A stretch of 64,000 nucleotides of DNA from Actinophytocola sp. (GTDB lineage: Bacteria; Actinomycetota; Actinomycetes; Mycobacteriales; Pseudonocardiaceae): positions 1-64,000 of the forward strand of contig WHTY01000016.1 of NCBI GenBank assembly GCA_009377475.1, in the 5' to 3' direction. A program made the translations under genes and the position numbers. The stretch's first letter is position 1. Every line of letters starts with the position of its first letter. The notes beneath the pieces were generated by a model. It worked only from the letters and a program-made list of their open reading frames with translations. It was not told the origin of the DNA and made no database searches. Shown here piece by piece: positions 25,120-34,838 of this stretch.

Positions 25120-26766
25120 TCACTCAGCCGCGACCGCCGCCCGCGCCTCGGCCGCGTCGGACGCCGCCAGGGCGACGTCCGCCAGGCGGGCGCAGTCGGC
25201 GTCGGTGCGGGCGGCCAGCGCCGCGCGCACTTCGGGGAGCGCCCCAGGCGCCATGGACAAACTCGTCACGCCGAGGCCGACCAGCACCGGGGCCAGCAGC
25301 GGATCGCTCGCCGCCTCCCCGCACACGCCGACCGGCTTGCCAAGCTCACGCCCGGCCTGCGCCGTCGTCCGGACCAACTCCAGCAACGCGGGCTGCCACG
25401 GGTCCAGCAGGTCGGCCAGCTCCCCCGCCATGCGGTCCGCCGCCAGGGTGTACTGGCCAAGGTCGTTGGTGCCGATGCTGGCGAAGTCGCACCCGGCCAG
25501 CACCTGCCGCGCGCGGATCGCGGCGGCGGGCACCTCGACCATCGTCCCCGCGACCGGCAGCCCGAGCGCGTGCGCCTGCTCGGCGAACGTCGCCGCCTCG
25601 GCCGGGGTGGAGATCATCGGCGCCATCACCCAGACGTCGGCGTCGTGGCGGCTGCGCGCCTCGGCGATCGCGGCGAGCTGGTCGGCGAGCATGTCCGGGG
25701 TACGGCGGGCGAGCCGCCAGCCCCGCACCCCCAGCGCGGGGTTGGGCTCCTCCCCGTGGTCGACGAACTCGAGCGGCTTGTCCGCGCCCGCGTCCAGCGT
25801 CCGCACCACGACCTTGCGCCCGGCGAACGCGGCGAACACCGCGCCGTAGCTCTCGGCCTGCTCCGCGACGCTCGGCGCGGTCGTCCGGCTGAGGTACAGG
25901 AACTCCGTGCGCAGCAGCCCGACGCCCTCGCTGTCCACTTCGGACGCCACCGCCAGCTCGGCGGACGACCCCAGGTTGACCAGCAGCTTCACCGGCGTCC
26001 CGTCGGCGGTACGACCCGGACCCGAGCTCGCGGCGACGGCTTGCGCCCGCTCCTGTTCGACCAGCACCGCGCGCTTCGCCTCGCCGGGGTCCGGCTCGTC
26101 GTCGACGGTGCCCGCACGCCCATCGACCAGCACCTCGACGTCGTCAGCCAGCTCGCGCGCGGCGGCGCACGCCACGATCGCCGCGATGCCCAACGACTTC
26201 GCCAGGATCGCGGTGTGGCTGGTCGGGCCACCCTGCTCGGTGACGATCGCCAACACCTGCTTCGGGTCCAACGTCGCCGTGTCGGCGGGCGCGAGGTCCC
26301 TCGCCAACAGCACGTACGGGTGGCCGGGGTCGGGCAGGCCCGGCATCGGCAGGCCGAGCAGTTCCGCGATGGTGCGGGAGCACAGGTCGTCCAGGTCAGC
26401 GGCGCGCTCGGCGAGGTAGCCGCCCGCCGCCTCCAGCGCCGCGCGGAACACGCCGAACGCCTCGTGGACGGCGTGCGGGAGCGACCGTCCGCCCGCGATC
26501 GCCTTGCCGACCTGGTCCGCCAACGCCGGGTCGCGCGGCATCATCGACTGCGCGAGCAGGACGTCGGCGGCGGGGCCGCTCGCCTTCGCGGCCCTGGCGT
26601 CCAGGTCGGCCGCGACGGCTTCCAGCGCCTCGCGCGCCCGCGCGGTGGCGGCGTCCGGGTCCGGCTCAGCGCCGGTGTCCGGCGGCAGCTCGGGCGGGCT
26701 CGCCAGCCGCGCCACCGGGCCCGCCGCGACGCCCGCGCTCACTCCGATGCCGGTCAACCTGCTCAT
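25120..26766 (-). CDS. ptsI: PTS enzyme I (phosphoenolpyruvate-protein phosphotransferase)
   Basis: A 548-residue enzyme I. GGPTSHTAILAKSLGIAAIV carries the histidine phosphorylated by PEP. The C-terminal PEP-binding half shows EGVGLLRTEFLYL, DAGADKPLEF, ASIGTNDLGQYTLAADR and the active-site cysteine in GVCGEAASDP. It transfers phosphate to HPr. The ATG is a few bases after the HPr gene, and it is the last gene of the fructose operon, so general PTS proteins here are co-expressed with fructose uptake. Confidence 0.95.
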   Translation of the reverse strand: MSRLTGIGVSAGVAAGPVARLASPPELPPDTGAEPDPDAATARAREALEAVAADLDARAAKASGPAADVLLAQSMMPRDPALADQVGKAIAGGRSLPHAVHEAFGVFRAALEAAGGYLAERAADLDDLCSRTIAELLGLPMPGLPDPGHPYVLLARDLAPADTATLDPKQVLAIVTEQGGPTSHTAILAKSLGIAAIVACAAARELADDVEVLVDGRAGTVDDEPDPGEAKRAVLVEQERAQAVAASSGPGRTADGTPVKLLVNLGSSAELAVASEVDSEGVGLLRTEFLYLSRTTAPSVAEQAESYGAVFAAFAGRKVVVRTLDAGADKPLEFVDHGEEPNPALGVRGWRLARRTPDMLADQLAAIAEARSRHDADVWVMAPMISTPAEAATFAEQAHALGLPVAGTMVEVPAAAIRARQVLAGCDFASIGTNDLGQYTLAADRMAGELADLLDPWQPALLELVRTTAQAGRELGKPVGVCGEAASDPLLAPVLVGLGVTSLSMAPGALPEVRAALAARTDADCARLADVALAASDAAEARAAVAAE

Positions 26767-26771
26767 CAGCC

Positions 26772-27044
26772 TCAGCCCTGCGCGTCGTGGTCCGTGGCGA
26801 CCATGGTGGCCAGCTCGTCCAGCGCGGCGTCGGCGTTCTCGCCGTCGGCGCGCAGGATGATCTCCTCGCCGCCCTTGGCGTCAAGGCCGATGACGGACAG
26901 GATGCTGCGGGCGTCGACGAACTCACCGCCGTCCTTCCCGATCAGCACCTCGACCGACTGCTTGGCCGCTGCCTGCACGAACAGCGCCGCTGGCCTGGCG
27001 TGCAGGCCGACAGACGACCCCACGACGACTCGACGTTCTGGCAT
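26772..27044 (-). CDS. ptsH: HPr phosphocarrier protein
   Basis: A 90-residue HPr. The phosphorylated histidine is H15 in GLHARPAA. The region corresponding to the regulatory serine is S47 in DARSILSVIGLDAKGG, although actinobacteria usually lack HPr kinase. AAAGGAG precedes the ATG. It relays phosphate from enzyme I to the fructose EIIA. It lies between the EIIBC gene and ptsI. Confidence 0.95.
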   Translation of the reverse strand: MPERRVVVGSSVGLHARPAALFVQAAAKQSVEVLIGKDGGEFVDARSILSVIGLDAKGGEEIILRADGENADAALDELATMVATDHDAQG

Positions 27045-27067
27045 GGTTCTGCTCCTTTTCGGACTTC

Positions 27068-28561
27068 TCAGGCGGCGATGGCCTGCGTGGCGGTGGTGGG
27101 CTCGGCCTGCGCGGCCGGTTCGCCGGTGTCGCGGCGGACGTACTTGGCCGCGACGACGACGCCGCAGGTCACGGCGGTGCCGACGACGATCGCCAGCAGG
27201 TAGCCGAGCGGGCTGCCGATCAGCCCGATCACCCAGATACCGCCGTGCGGGGCCATGAGTGTCGAGCCGACCGCCATCGACGTCGCACCAGCGGCGGCGC
27301 CACCGACCACAGTGGACGGAATGACGCGCAGCGGGTCGGCGGCGGCGAACGGGATCGCGCCCTCGGTGATGAACGACAGCCCGAGCAGCCACGCGGCCTC
27401 GCCCGCCTGGCGTTCCGGCTGGGTGAACAGCTTGCGGCGGATCACGGTGGCCAGGGCGAGCCCGAGCGGCGGCACCATCCCGGCTGCCATGACGGCGGCC
27501 ATCACGGTGAGGTTGTCCGAGGCCAGCGCGGCGGTGCCGAACAGGTACGCGACCTTGTTCACCGGGCCACCGAGGTCGAAGCCCATCATCGCGCCGAGCA
27601 CCGCGCCGAGGACGACGGCATTGGCGCCGGCGAGACCGTCGAGCCAGTCGGTGAGTCCGGACTGGACCGTCGCGATCGGACCACCGACCACCACGAGCAT
27701 CAGGAACCCGACGGCGAACACCGACAGCAGCGGGATCACGACCACCGGCATGATGCCCGCGACACCTCGTGGCACCTTGATCTGCTTGAGGCCCAGCGTG
27801 ACCGCGCCCGCGAGCAGACCGGCGACGAGACCGCCGAGGAAGCCAGCGCCGATGGCGACGGCGATCAGACCACCGACGACGCCGGGCGCGATGCCCATCC
27901 GGTCGGCCATGCCGAACGCGATGAACCCGGCCAGGATCGGCACCAGCATTTCGAAGGCCGTCGCGCCGAGCTTGAACATGACGCCCGCGAAGCCCGCCTC
28001 GCTGAACAACTTGGACAGGTCGCTGACGCCGGGATACTCGGTGCTCTGGAACGTGCCGCCGTCCACGATCGCGGCGATCTCCGCGCCACCGAGCACAAAG
28101 GACAGTGCGATGAGGATGCCGCCAGCCGCGACGAACGGGATCATGTACGACACACCGGTCATCAGCCACTGCCGCAGCTGCGAGCCGAAGCTCAGCGCGG
28201 CGTGGTGGGTACGTGGCGGCGGCGTGGGCGCAGCGGGCTTTGGCGCGGCGTCCGAGGAACCGGCTGCGTCGACGGCCTCGCTGATCAGCCCGGCGGCGTC
28301 GTTGATGGCGCGCTTGACGCTGCCGGTGACGGTCGGCTTGCCCGCGAACCGCTCCTTGTCCCGGACGTCGACGTCGGCGGCGAACACCACGGCGTCCGCC
28401 TCGGCGATCTGCGCCTCGGTCAGCGGGGTGGCGCCTGCCGCGCCCTGGGTCTCCACGCTGATCTCGTGGCCCGCCGCTTCGGCCGCCTGCTCCAGCGCCT
28501 CCGCGGCCATGTAGGTGTGTGCGATGCCGGTGGGGCACGACGTGACTGCGATGAGTTTCAT
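27068..28561 (-). CDS. fruA: Fructose PTS permease, EIIB-EIIC
   Basis: A 497-residue protein. The N-terminal EIIB domain has the phosphorylated cysteine C9 in AVTSCPTGIAHTYMAAEAL. A proline-rich linker (APKPAAPTPPPRTHH) leads into the EIIC membrane domain with many spans (SYMIPFVAAGGILIALSFVL and others) and the family motif GGPVNKVAYLFG. It imports fructose as fructose 1-phosphate. The ATG overlaps the EIIA stop by 4 bp. Naming of fruA/fruB varies between organisms. Confidence 0.93.
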   Translation of the reverse strand: MKLIAVTSCPTGIAHTYMAAEALEQAAEAAGHEISVETQGAAGATPLTEAQIAEADAVVFAADVDVRDKERFAGKPTVTGSVKRAINDAAGLISEAVDAAGSSDAAPKPAAPTPPPRTHHAALSFGSQLRQWLMTGVSYMIPFVAAGGILIALSFVLGGAEIAAIVDGGTFQSTEYPGVSDLSKLFSEAGFAGVMFKLGATAFEMLVPILAGFIAFGMADRMGIAPGVVGGLIAVAIGAGFLGGLVAGLLAGAVTLGLKQIKVPRGVAGIMPVVVIPLLSVFAVGFLMLVVVGGPIATVQSGLTDWLDGLAGANAVVLGAVLGAMMGFDLGGPVNKVAYLFGTAALASDNLTVMAAVMAAGMVPPLGLALATVIRRKLFTQPERQAGEAAWLLGLSFITEGAIPFAAADPLRVIPSTVVGGAAAGATSMAVGSTLMAPHGGIWVIGLIGSPLGYLLAIVVGTAVTCGVVVAAKYVRRDTGEPAAQAEPTTATQAIAA

Positions 28562-29004
28562 CGCCCCAGCACCTCCTTCTCGATGAGGGTGACGACGGCG
28601 TCGGCGTCCGGCGCTGTCCTGAGCGCGTTCTTGAAGCTCTCGTGGACGAGCCTGCGCGCGAGCGAGGCGAGGATCGTCATGTGCTCGTCGCCGTTCGGCG
28701 CGGCGATGAGAAACACCAGGTCGGCGGGGCCGTCGGCGGCACCGAAGTCCACCCCGCCCGCGCAGCGGCCGAACGCGAGGCTGGGCGCGGTGACGTGGGC
28801 GGATCGGGCGTGCGGGATGCCGATGCCGCCTTCGATACCGGTCGGCATCTGCTCCTCGCGGGCGCGGACGTCGCTGAGGAAGCCGTCGACGTCGGTGACG
28901 CGGCCCTGCTTGGCGAGTCGGTTCGCGAGTGCTGCGGTGGCCTGGTGGCAATCCTCGCCGGTGAGGTCAAGGTCAACCAGATCCGTGGTGATCAGGTCAG
29001 ACAT
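28558..29004 (-). CDS. fruB: Fructose PTS EIIA component
   Basis: A 148-residue EIIA-Fru/Mtl domain. The phosphorylated histidine lies in GGIGIPHARSAHV. Its stop overlaps the EIIBC start (ATGA). It takes phosphate from HPr and passes it to C9 of EIIB. In some bacteria EIIA is fused to FruA; here it is a separate gene. Confidence 0.93.
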   Translation of the reverse strand: MSDLITTDLVDLDLTGEDCHQATAALANRLAKQGRVTDVDGFLSDVRAREEQMPTGIEGGIGIPHARSAHVTAPSLAFGRCAGGVDFGAADGPADLVFLIAAPNGDEHMTILASLARRLVHESFKNALRTAPDADAVVTLIEKEVLGR

Positions 29005-29017
29005 GTGCTGCTCCGTA

Positions 29018-29962
29018 CTACTTCGTCAGGACCCGGTCCGGGTCGATGGATCGCTGCACCTCGGCCGTGACGCGACCGAGGTCGTTCGGGGTGGGCATGC
29101 TGCTGCCCGGCAGGGTGACGGCGGCCGCGCCCCAGGTGACGGCGTTGCGCAGGGCGTGCTCGCCCGTGCCGCCCGCCGCCAGGAACCCGGCCAGCGTCGC
29201 GTCGCCCGCACCGACGGTGCTGACGACCGGTGCGTCGAGGCGCGCGGTGACGTGCCGCGCGCCGGAGTCGTCCAGCAGGATCGCGCCGTCCGCGCCGAGG
29301 CTGGCGAGCACCGCGCCAGCGCCCCGATCGCGCAGCACCTGGGCGGCCTTGACGGCGTCGCCCAGCGTGCGGACCTCAGCGCCAGCGCACTCGACCAGCT
29401 CCTCGGCGTTGGGTTTGACCAGGTCGGGACCGGCGGCGAGGCAGGCGTCCAACGCGCCGCCGCTGGTGTCGACGGCCACCTGCGCGCCGAGCGCGTGCGC
29501 CCGCTCGGTCAACCGCGCGTAGACGTCGACCGGCATCCCAGGCGGGAGCGAGCCGCAGCCCGCCACCCAGTCGGCCTCCCCGATGATCGCCTCGGTGGCG
29601 GCGTCCAGCACAGCGTCCACTTCGGACGTCGAAAGCCGCGGGCCTGGCTCGTTCAGCTTGGTGACCGTGCCATCCGGCTCGGCCAGCGTGAGATTGCTGC
29701 GGACGCCGCCGGTCACCGGGACCTCCCGCAGCGGCACGCCGGTCTCGCGCAGCAGCGCGAGCAGTTCCAGCCCCGCGAATCCGCCGCTGCACAGCACGGC
29801 GCGGGTCGGACGGCCGTGCGCGACGAGCGCGCGGGAGACGTTGACGCCCTTGCCGCCCGCGTCGACCGACGTCGTCAGCGCCCGCTGCACCTCGCCCCGA
29901 CGCAGCCGGTCGACCTCGACGGTGCGGTCGAGGCTGGGGTTGGCGGTGACGGTGACGATCAC
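29018..29962 (-). CDS. fruK: 1-phosphofructokinase
   Basis: A 314-residue PfkB-family kinase. TANPSLDRTVEVDRL begins the fold; the glycine-rich GGKGVNVSRALVAHG and the C-terminal VGAGDATLAGFLA with catalytic aspartate are diagnostic. It converts the fructose 1-phosphate made by the PTS to fructose 1,6-bisphosphate. Its start overlaps the fruR stop by 4 bp, and EIIA follows after 13 bp. Confidence 0.95.
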   Translation of the reverse strand: MIVTVTANPSLDRTVEVDRLRRGEVQRALTTSVDAGGKGVNVSRALVAHGRPTRAVLCSGGFAGLELLALLRETGVPLREVPVTGGVRSNLTLAEPDGTVTKLNEPGPRLSTSEVDAVLDAATEAIIGEADWVAGCGSLPPGMPVDVYARLTERAHALGAQVAVDTSGGALDACLAAGPDLVKPNAEELVECAGAEVRTLGDAVKAAQVLRDRGAGAVLASLGADGAILLDDSGARHVTARLDAPVVSTVGAGDATLAGFLAAGGTGEHALRNAVTWGAAAVTLPGSSMPTPNDLGRVTAEVQRSIDPDRVLTK

Positions 29963-30720
29963 GCCCGCACCACCCTCGGACCAGCGGCGGACAGTTCCTC
30001 GGCGGCGTCGGCGTCCAGGCCGATGTCGGTGATGAGGACGTCGACGTCGGCGAGCGAGCCGAAGCGGGCGAGGCAGTCGTTGCCGACCTTGGTGTGGTCG
30101 GCGAGCACGACGACGCGGCGGGCGGCGGCGATCATGGCGCGCTTGACGGCGGCCTCCCCGGTGTCCGGGGTGGTGAGCCCGCGCTCGACGGACAGCCCGT
30201 TGGCGCCGATGAACGCGACGTCGACGTAGGTGTCGGCCAGCGCGCGCAGCGCCCAGTCGTCGACCGTGGCCATGGTGCGGCCCCGAATCTTGCCGCCGAC
30301 CATGAGCACGGTGGTCATCGCGTGACCGGCCAGTGTGGTCGCGATCAGCGGGGCGTTGGTGACGACGGTCAGCTCGCGGTCGCCGGGCAGGATCTCGGCG
30401 AGCCGGGCGGTGGTGGTGCCCGCGTCGATCAGCACCGCGCCCTCGTCGGGCAGTTCGGCGAGCGCCGCCTTGCCGATGCGTTCCTTCTCGGTGGTCATCA
30501 CGGCATCGCGGGTGGCGACGCCCGGCTCGAAGCCGATCCGCTCCACCGGGATCGCGCCGCCGTGCACCTTGCGCACCACACCCTGCCGCTCCAGCGCGGT
30601 GAGGTCGCGGCGGATGGTTTCGGTGGTGACGTCGAAGTCGGCGGCCAGGGCCGTGACGTCGACCCGGCCCTGCGACCGGGCGCGTTCAGCGATCCGCTGC
30701 TGTCGCTCCTCCGCGAACAT
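29959..30720 (-). CDS. fruR: DeoR-family regulator of the fructose operon
   Basis: A 253-residue DeoR protein starting MFAEERQQRIAERARSQGRV. The HTH is VDVTALAADFDVTTETIRRDL, followed by the LERQGVVRKVHGGAI hinge and a phosphosugar-binding domain with LIDAGTTTARLAEIL. As first gene of the operon it probably represses itself and the downstream genes until fructose 1-phosphate binds, as in corynebacterial FruR. Confidence 0.9.
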   Translation of the reverse strand: MFAEERQQRIAERARSQGRVDVTALAADFDVTTETIRRDLTALERQGVVRKVHGGAIPVERIGFEPGVATRDAVMTTEKERIGKAALAELPDEGAVLIDAGTTTARLAEILPGDRELTVVTNAPLIATTLAGHAMTTVLMVGGKIRGRTMATVDDWALRALADTYVDVAFIGANGLSVERGLTTPDTGEAAVKRAMIAAARRVVVLADHTKVGNDCLARFGSLADVDVLITDIGLDADAAEELSAAGPRVVRA

Positions 30721-30754
30721 GTTGTTTCACCACCGTTTCGTGTTGGTTTACTTG

Positions 30755-30783
30755 GTTATACGTGGCACTGTGTGGCATGTCAA
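30755..30783 (-). promoter_or_regulatory. Fructose operon promoter
   Basis: On the minus strand a consensus -35 TTGACA (30778-30783) and -10 TATAAC (30755-30760) are separated by exactly 17 bp. The predicted leader of about 28 bases contains AAACCAACACGAAAC and GTGAAACAAC repeats close to the ATG, which are candidate FruR sites. Confidence 0.75.
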
Positions 30784-30884
30784 GGGTCACAACGTGTTGG
30801 TTTGTGTCAGATCTGTGCTGGCGACACGACGAGGCGCGGCCACCCCGGATGGGTGACCGCGCCTCGGTGGTGTCTCGCGCCCGC

Positions 30885-30953
30885 GCCTCCACCCGCTGAG
30901 CGTCATGCAAGCCCGGCAAACCGGGCAAAAAACGGCGCTGAGCGGGTGGAGGC
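30885..30953. repeat. Palindromic repeat family C, copy 1
   Basis: A 69-bp element: GCCTCCACCCGCTGAGCG (30885-30902) pairs with CGCTGAGCGGGTGGAGGC at 30936-30953 (the ends are perfectly complementary) and a central hairpin GCCCGGcaaaCCGGGC lies at 30911-30926. A second 69-bp copy is at 38202-38270. It lies in the 500-bp gap between fruR and the symporter gene, which otherwise holds no supported gene. Confidence 0.75.
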
Positions 30954-31226
30954 GACCGAGCCCGAACGCCCGCGCTCAGCGCGCTGGGTCGCTGAACACG
31001 CCGAGGAGATCGTGCCCGGCGCGGAGAGCTGACCGGACGCAGCGAAGCGCACGAGCCGCACATCTTCGGGCGAACGTGGCAAGCACTCCACAATGGACAT
31101 ACGTCCGTTGGCCCTGTTGTGCCTCCTACCTGCGAAGGCATCGTGCGGCATTGACACCGCGGAATGATCCCTTCTACGTTGCCTCGCTTGACGAGTCCGC
31201 GACGATGAGGACCTGGGGAGCTGAGC

Positions 31227-32826
31227 GTGCTGCTCGCACAAGAATCCGGCCTGCGCCTCGATGCCGATGTTGTCGACTACGCGATCATCGCGTTGTACTT
31301 CGTGTTCGTGCTCGGCATCGGCTATCTGGCCCGCAGAGCCATTTCCAACAGCCTGGACTTCTTCCTGTCCGGACGCTCGCTGCCCGCGTGGATCACCGGG
31401 CTGGCGTTCATCTCCGCGAACCTCGGCGCGATCGAGATCATGGGCATGAGCGCCAACGGCGCGGAGTACGGCATGCCCACCATGCACTACTTCTGGATCG
31501 GCGTTGCGCCGTTTCGGCCCCGGCGCCCACCTGGTCAACGCGATCAGCTTCGCCGTGGCGCAGGTGCTCATCGCCGGCATCAACCTGTTCCTGCTCGCCA
31601 AGATCGTTGAGGTGCTGCTCGGCTGGCCGCTGGTGGTCGCGCTGCTCGTGGCGGGCGTGATCGTGCTGGCCTACATCACCCTCGGCGGCCTGTCCGCCGC
31701 GATCTACAACGAGGTGCTGCAGTTCTTCGTGATCGTCGCGGCGCTGACGCCGCTGACCATCATCGCGTTGAACCAGGCCGGTGGCTGGAGCGGTCTGTCG
31801 AACCGGATCAGCGACCCCGAGCAGATGACGGCGTGGCCGGGCAACGAGCTGGTTGGCTTCGACTCGTCCGTCCTGACGGCGATCGGGCTGGTGTTCGGCC
31901 TCGGCTTCGTGCTGTCGTTCGGCTACTGGACGACGAACTTCGTCGAGGTGCAGCGGGCGATGGCGTCCAAGAGCATGAACAACGCCCGGCGGACACCGAT
32001 CGTCGGCGCGTTCCCGAAGATGTTCATCCCGTTCATCGTGATCGTCCCTGGGATGCTCGCCGCCGTGCTCGTGCCCGAGGTCCGGCAGGGCAAGGCGTCC
32101 GGGGACGTCGACTTCAACAACTCGCTGCTGTACCTGATGCGGGACCTGCTCCCCAACGGCATGCTCGGGCTGGCGATCGCGGGCCTGCTGGCGTCGTTCA
32201 TGGCTGGCATGGCGGCCAACATCAGCTCGTTCAACACGGTGTTCAGCTACGACATCTGGCAGGACTACGTCGTCAAGAACCGCGAAGACGGCTACTACCT
32301 GCGGGTCGGCCGCATCGTCACGGTCATCGCCACCGTCGCGGCGATGGGGACCGCGCTCATCGCGTCGCAGTACTCCAACCTGATGGACTACCTGCAACTG
32401 CTGTTCTCGTTCTTCAACGCGCCGCTGTTCGCCACGTTCATCCTCGGCATGTTCTGGAAGCGAATGACGGCGACGGCAGGCTGGGTCGGACTGGTCTCCG
32501 GCACGCTCACCGCCGTCGTGATCGCGGTACTGAGCGAGGACGCGTTCGGCGAGTTCTCGCTGGGCGTCCTCCCGCTCACCGGGCAGGGCGCGAGCTTCGT
32601 CGCCGCCGGTGTCGCGTTCCTCGTCGACGTCGTCATCTCCTACGTCGTGACCATGGCCGGTCGGCCGAAGCCAGAGGGCGAACTGGTCGGCCTGGTGTAC
32701 TCGCTGACGCCCAAGGAGAACTTCCACGACCCGCGCGACGCCCACGACGCCTGGTACCAGCGGCCCGGCGTGCTGGCGAGCATCGCGCTTGTGCTGGTGA
32801 TCGGCCTCAACATCGTCTTCGGCTGA
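31227..32826 (+). pseudogene. Sodium:solute symporter (SSS) family gene with internal deletion and frameshift
   Basis: GTG at 31227 after GGGGAG starts a typical SSS N-terminus (DYAIIALYFVFVLGIGYLAR, LDFFLSGRSLPAWITGLAFI) up to PTMHYFWIG. The frame then fails at about 31500 and resumes in another frame with RRFGPGAHLVNAISFAVAQV and a normal remainder to the stop. Relatives have about 25-30 more residues at this point (a membrane span plus the SVPEYxxxRFG segment). Conserved later parts such as TLGGLSAAIYNEVLQFF are intact. As written it is not a working transporter. Confidence 0.75.
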
Positions 32827-32842
32827 GCGAAGGAGTCCACGC

Positions 32843-33106
32843 ATGTCCATGGAACAGGAAGCCGCGCGTTCTGGCGGGCGGCGAGCAGGTGTGTTCGACA
32901 TCCGCGCCGTCATCGGCCTGCTGCTGGGGATCTACGGCGCCGTGCTCACCGTCACCGGCCTCGTCGGCACCAGCGAGCAGGACCTCGCAAAAGCCGGGGA
33001 CGTCAACCTCAACCTCTGGACCGGGATCGCGCTCATCGCGGCCTCGGCGGTGTTCTTCGCCTGGGTGCGGCTACGGCCCATCCGGGTGCCAACGGAGGAG
33101 GAGTGA
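32843..33106 (+). CDS. Small two-span membrane protein downstream of the symporter
   Basis: An 87-residue protein with two hydrophobic segments, IRAVIGLLLGIYGAVLTVTG and LWTGIALIAASAVFFAWVRL, and an acidic tail PTEEE. GAAGGAG precedes the ATG, 16 bp after the symporter stop, so the two form an operon. Small membrane proteins commonly accompany SSS transporters in actinobacteria; the exact role is not known. Confidence 0.7.
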   Translation: MSMEQEAARSGGRRAGVFDIRAVIGLLLGIYGAVLTVTGLVGTSEQDLAKAGDVNLNLWTGIALIAASAVFFAWVRLRPIRVPTEEE

Positions 33107-33141
33107 CCACGTCCGGGCGCCGAACCGGGACCGGACGCGTA

Positions 33142-33226
33142 GTTGATCAACCTCGCCCCCTGGATGACGACATTTTGTCCGCTTTGAACGGTATTTTTCG
33201 CCACCCAGGGAGTAACGTTGATCAAC
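33142..33226. repeat. 85-bp palindromic repeat family B, copy 1
   Basis: Both ends are the self-complementary GTTGATCAAC (33142-33151 and 33217-33226). Inside, CCCTGGATGACGA is opposed by TCGCCACCCAGGG, so the element folds into a long imperfect hairpin. The centre reads TTTTGTCCGCTTTGAACGG. A second 85-bp copy lies at 49563-49647. Confidence 0.8.
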
Positions 33227-33290
33227 TGCGCGCGGGTAGATCGCCAGCCATGGCCCTTGTCGGCGGATGGCAGCCGCCTCGGCCAGGCTA

Positions 33291-33318
33291 TTGACAGTTT
33301 GCCAACAAGCGCTAATCA
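33291..33318 (+). promoter_or_regulatory. Promoter of the acyl-CoA ligase gene
   Basis: -35 TTGACA (33291-33296) and -10 TAATCA (33313-33318) are separated by 16 bp, about 40 bp upstream of the start codon of the broken ligase gene and the acyl-CoA dehydrogenase behind it. Confidence 0.55.
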
Positions 33319-33359
33319 TGGGAGCGCACGCTCGTCGTAGCCGACTCGACAGGAGCCCC

Positions 33360-34822
33360 ATGGTGAACGCGCAACCCGGCACGTTGGTGGACGCTTTCCA
33401 GTGCACCGCGGGCCGCGATCCGGGCGCCGTCGCGCTGCGCACTCCTGGCGGCGGCACGACATTCGCCTGGCGGCAGTACGCCGACGAGGTGCGGCGCATC
33501 GCCAGCGGGCTGTCCGCGCTCGGCGTCCGCAAGGGCGACACCGTCGCGATCATGCTGACCAACCGCCCCGAGTTTCACCTCGTCGACACCGGCGCGCTCC
33601 ACGCGGGCGCGACGCCGTTCTCCATCTACAACACGCTCGCGCCCGAGCAGATCAACTACGTGCTGAGCGACGCCGGGAGCCGCGTCGTGGTGTGCGAGCA
33701 GCAGTTCGTGGAGAAGCTCCGCAAGGCCATCGTCGGCACCGCCGTGGAGCACGTCGTGTGCGTCGATGACACGTCGGAGGGCACCATCGGGCTCGGTGAG
33801 CTGCCCACGGAAACGGCGTTCGACTTCACGGCCACCTGGCGTTCGGTCGCCCCGGACGACGTGCTCACCATCATCTACACCTCGGGCACGACCGGTCCGC
33901 CGAAGGGCGTCGAACTGACCCACTCCAACATGATCGCGTCGGTGGACGCCACGCTCGACACGCTGCCGATCAACGCGAACGACCGCGTGGTGTCCTACCT
34001 GCCGGACGCGCACGTGGCCAACCGCTGGGGCGCGCACTACACCAGCATGGTCACCGGCATGCAGATCACCACGGTCGCCGATTCGCCGCCTCCGGCGCGG
34101 CGCCGATCGCACCGGAGGCGCTGGAGTTCGTGCTGGCGCTCGGCATTCCGGTGTGTGAACTGTGGGGTATGTCGGAGACGTCGGGCGCGGCGACCATGAA
34201 CCCACCCGGCGGCATCCGGATCGGCACGGTCGGCCCGCCGGTCAAGAGCATGGCGGCGAAGCTCGCCGACGACGGCGAACTGCTGGTGCGCGGCGCACTG
34301 GTGATGAAGGGCTACCGCAACAACCCGGAGAAGACGTCGGACACCATCGACGCCGACGGCTGGCTGCACACCGGCGACATCGCGACGATCGACAGCGACG
34401 GCTACGTGTCCATTGTGGATCGCAAGAAGGAACTGATCATCAACGCTGCGGGCAAGAACATGTCGCCAGCCAACATCGAGAACGCCATGAAGGTGGCGAG
34501 CCCACTGGTCGGCTCGGTCGCCGCGATCGGCGACAACCGGCCTTACGTCGTCGCGTTGGTCACCCTCGACCCGGACGCCTGCGCCGCGTACGGGGACGTC
34601 GACCCGGCGACGTTGGCCGCCGATCCGGGCATCAACGCGGCCGTCGCGAGCGCGGTCGAGACCGCCAACAGCACGCTGGCCAGGGTCGAGCAGATCAAGA
34701 AGTTCGCCATCCTGCCGACGTTCTGGGAGCCGGGCAGCGATGAGCTCACTCCGACGATGAAGCTCAAACGCAAGCCCATCGCGCAGAAGTACGCGACCGA
34801 GATCGACGCCCTCTACACCTGA
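33360..34822 (+). pseudogene. Long-chain acyl-CoA synthetase (AMP-binding) with internal deletion
   Basis: The ATG at 33360 follows AGGAG. The N-terminal part is a normal adenylate-forming enzyme with the P-loop-like TIIYTSGTTGPPKGVELTHSN. After TSMVTGMQITTVAD, near 34082, the frame breaks and resumes as RFAASGAAPIAPEALEFVLA with ELWGMSETSG, DGWLHTGDIATIDSDGY and DRKKELIINAAGKNMSP. Full-length relatives are about 600 residues; here the two parts total about 485, so roughly 110 residues are lost at the junction. It precedes an intact acyl-CoA dehydrogenase. Confidence 0.82.
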
Positions 34823-34838
34823 CGCCAGGGAGACGACC

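Noticed and set aside
27245-30229. 994-codon plus-strand frame
   Set aside because: Antisense to the fructose PTS genes fruA, EIIA and fruK; composition is typical of a shadow frame.
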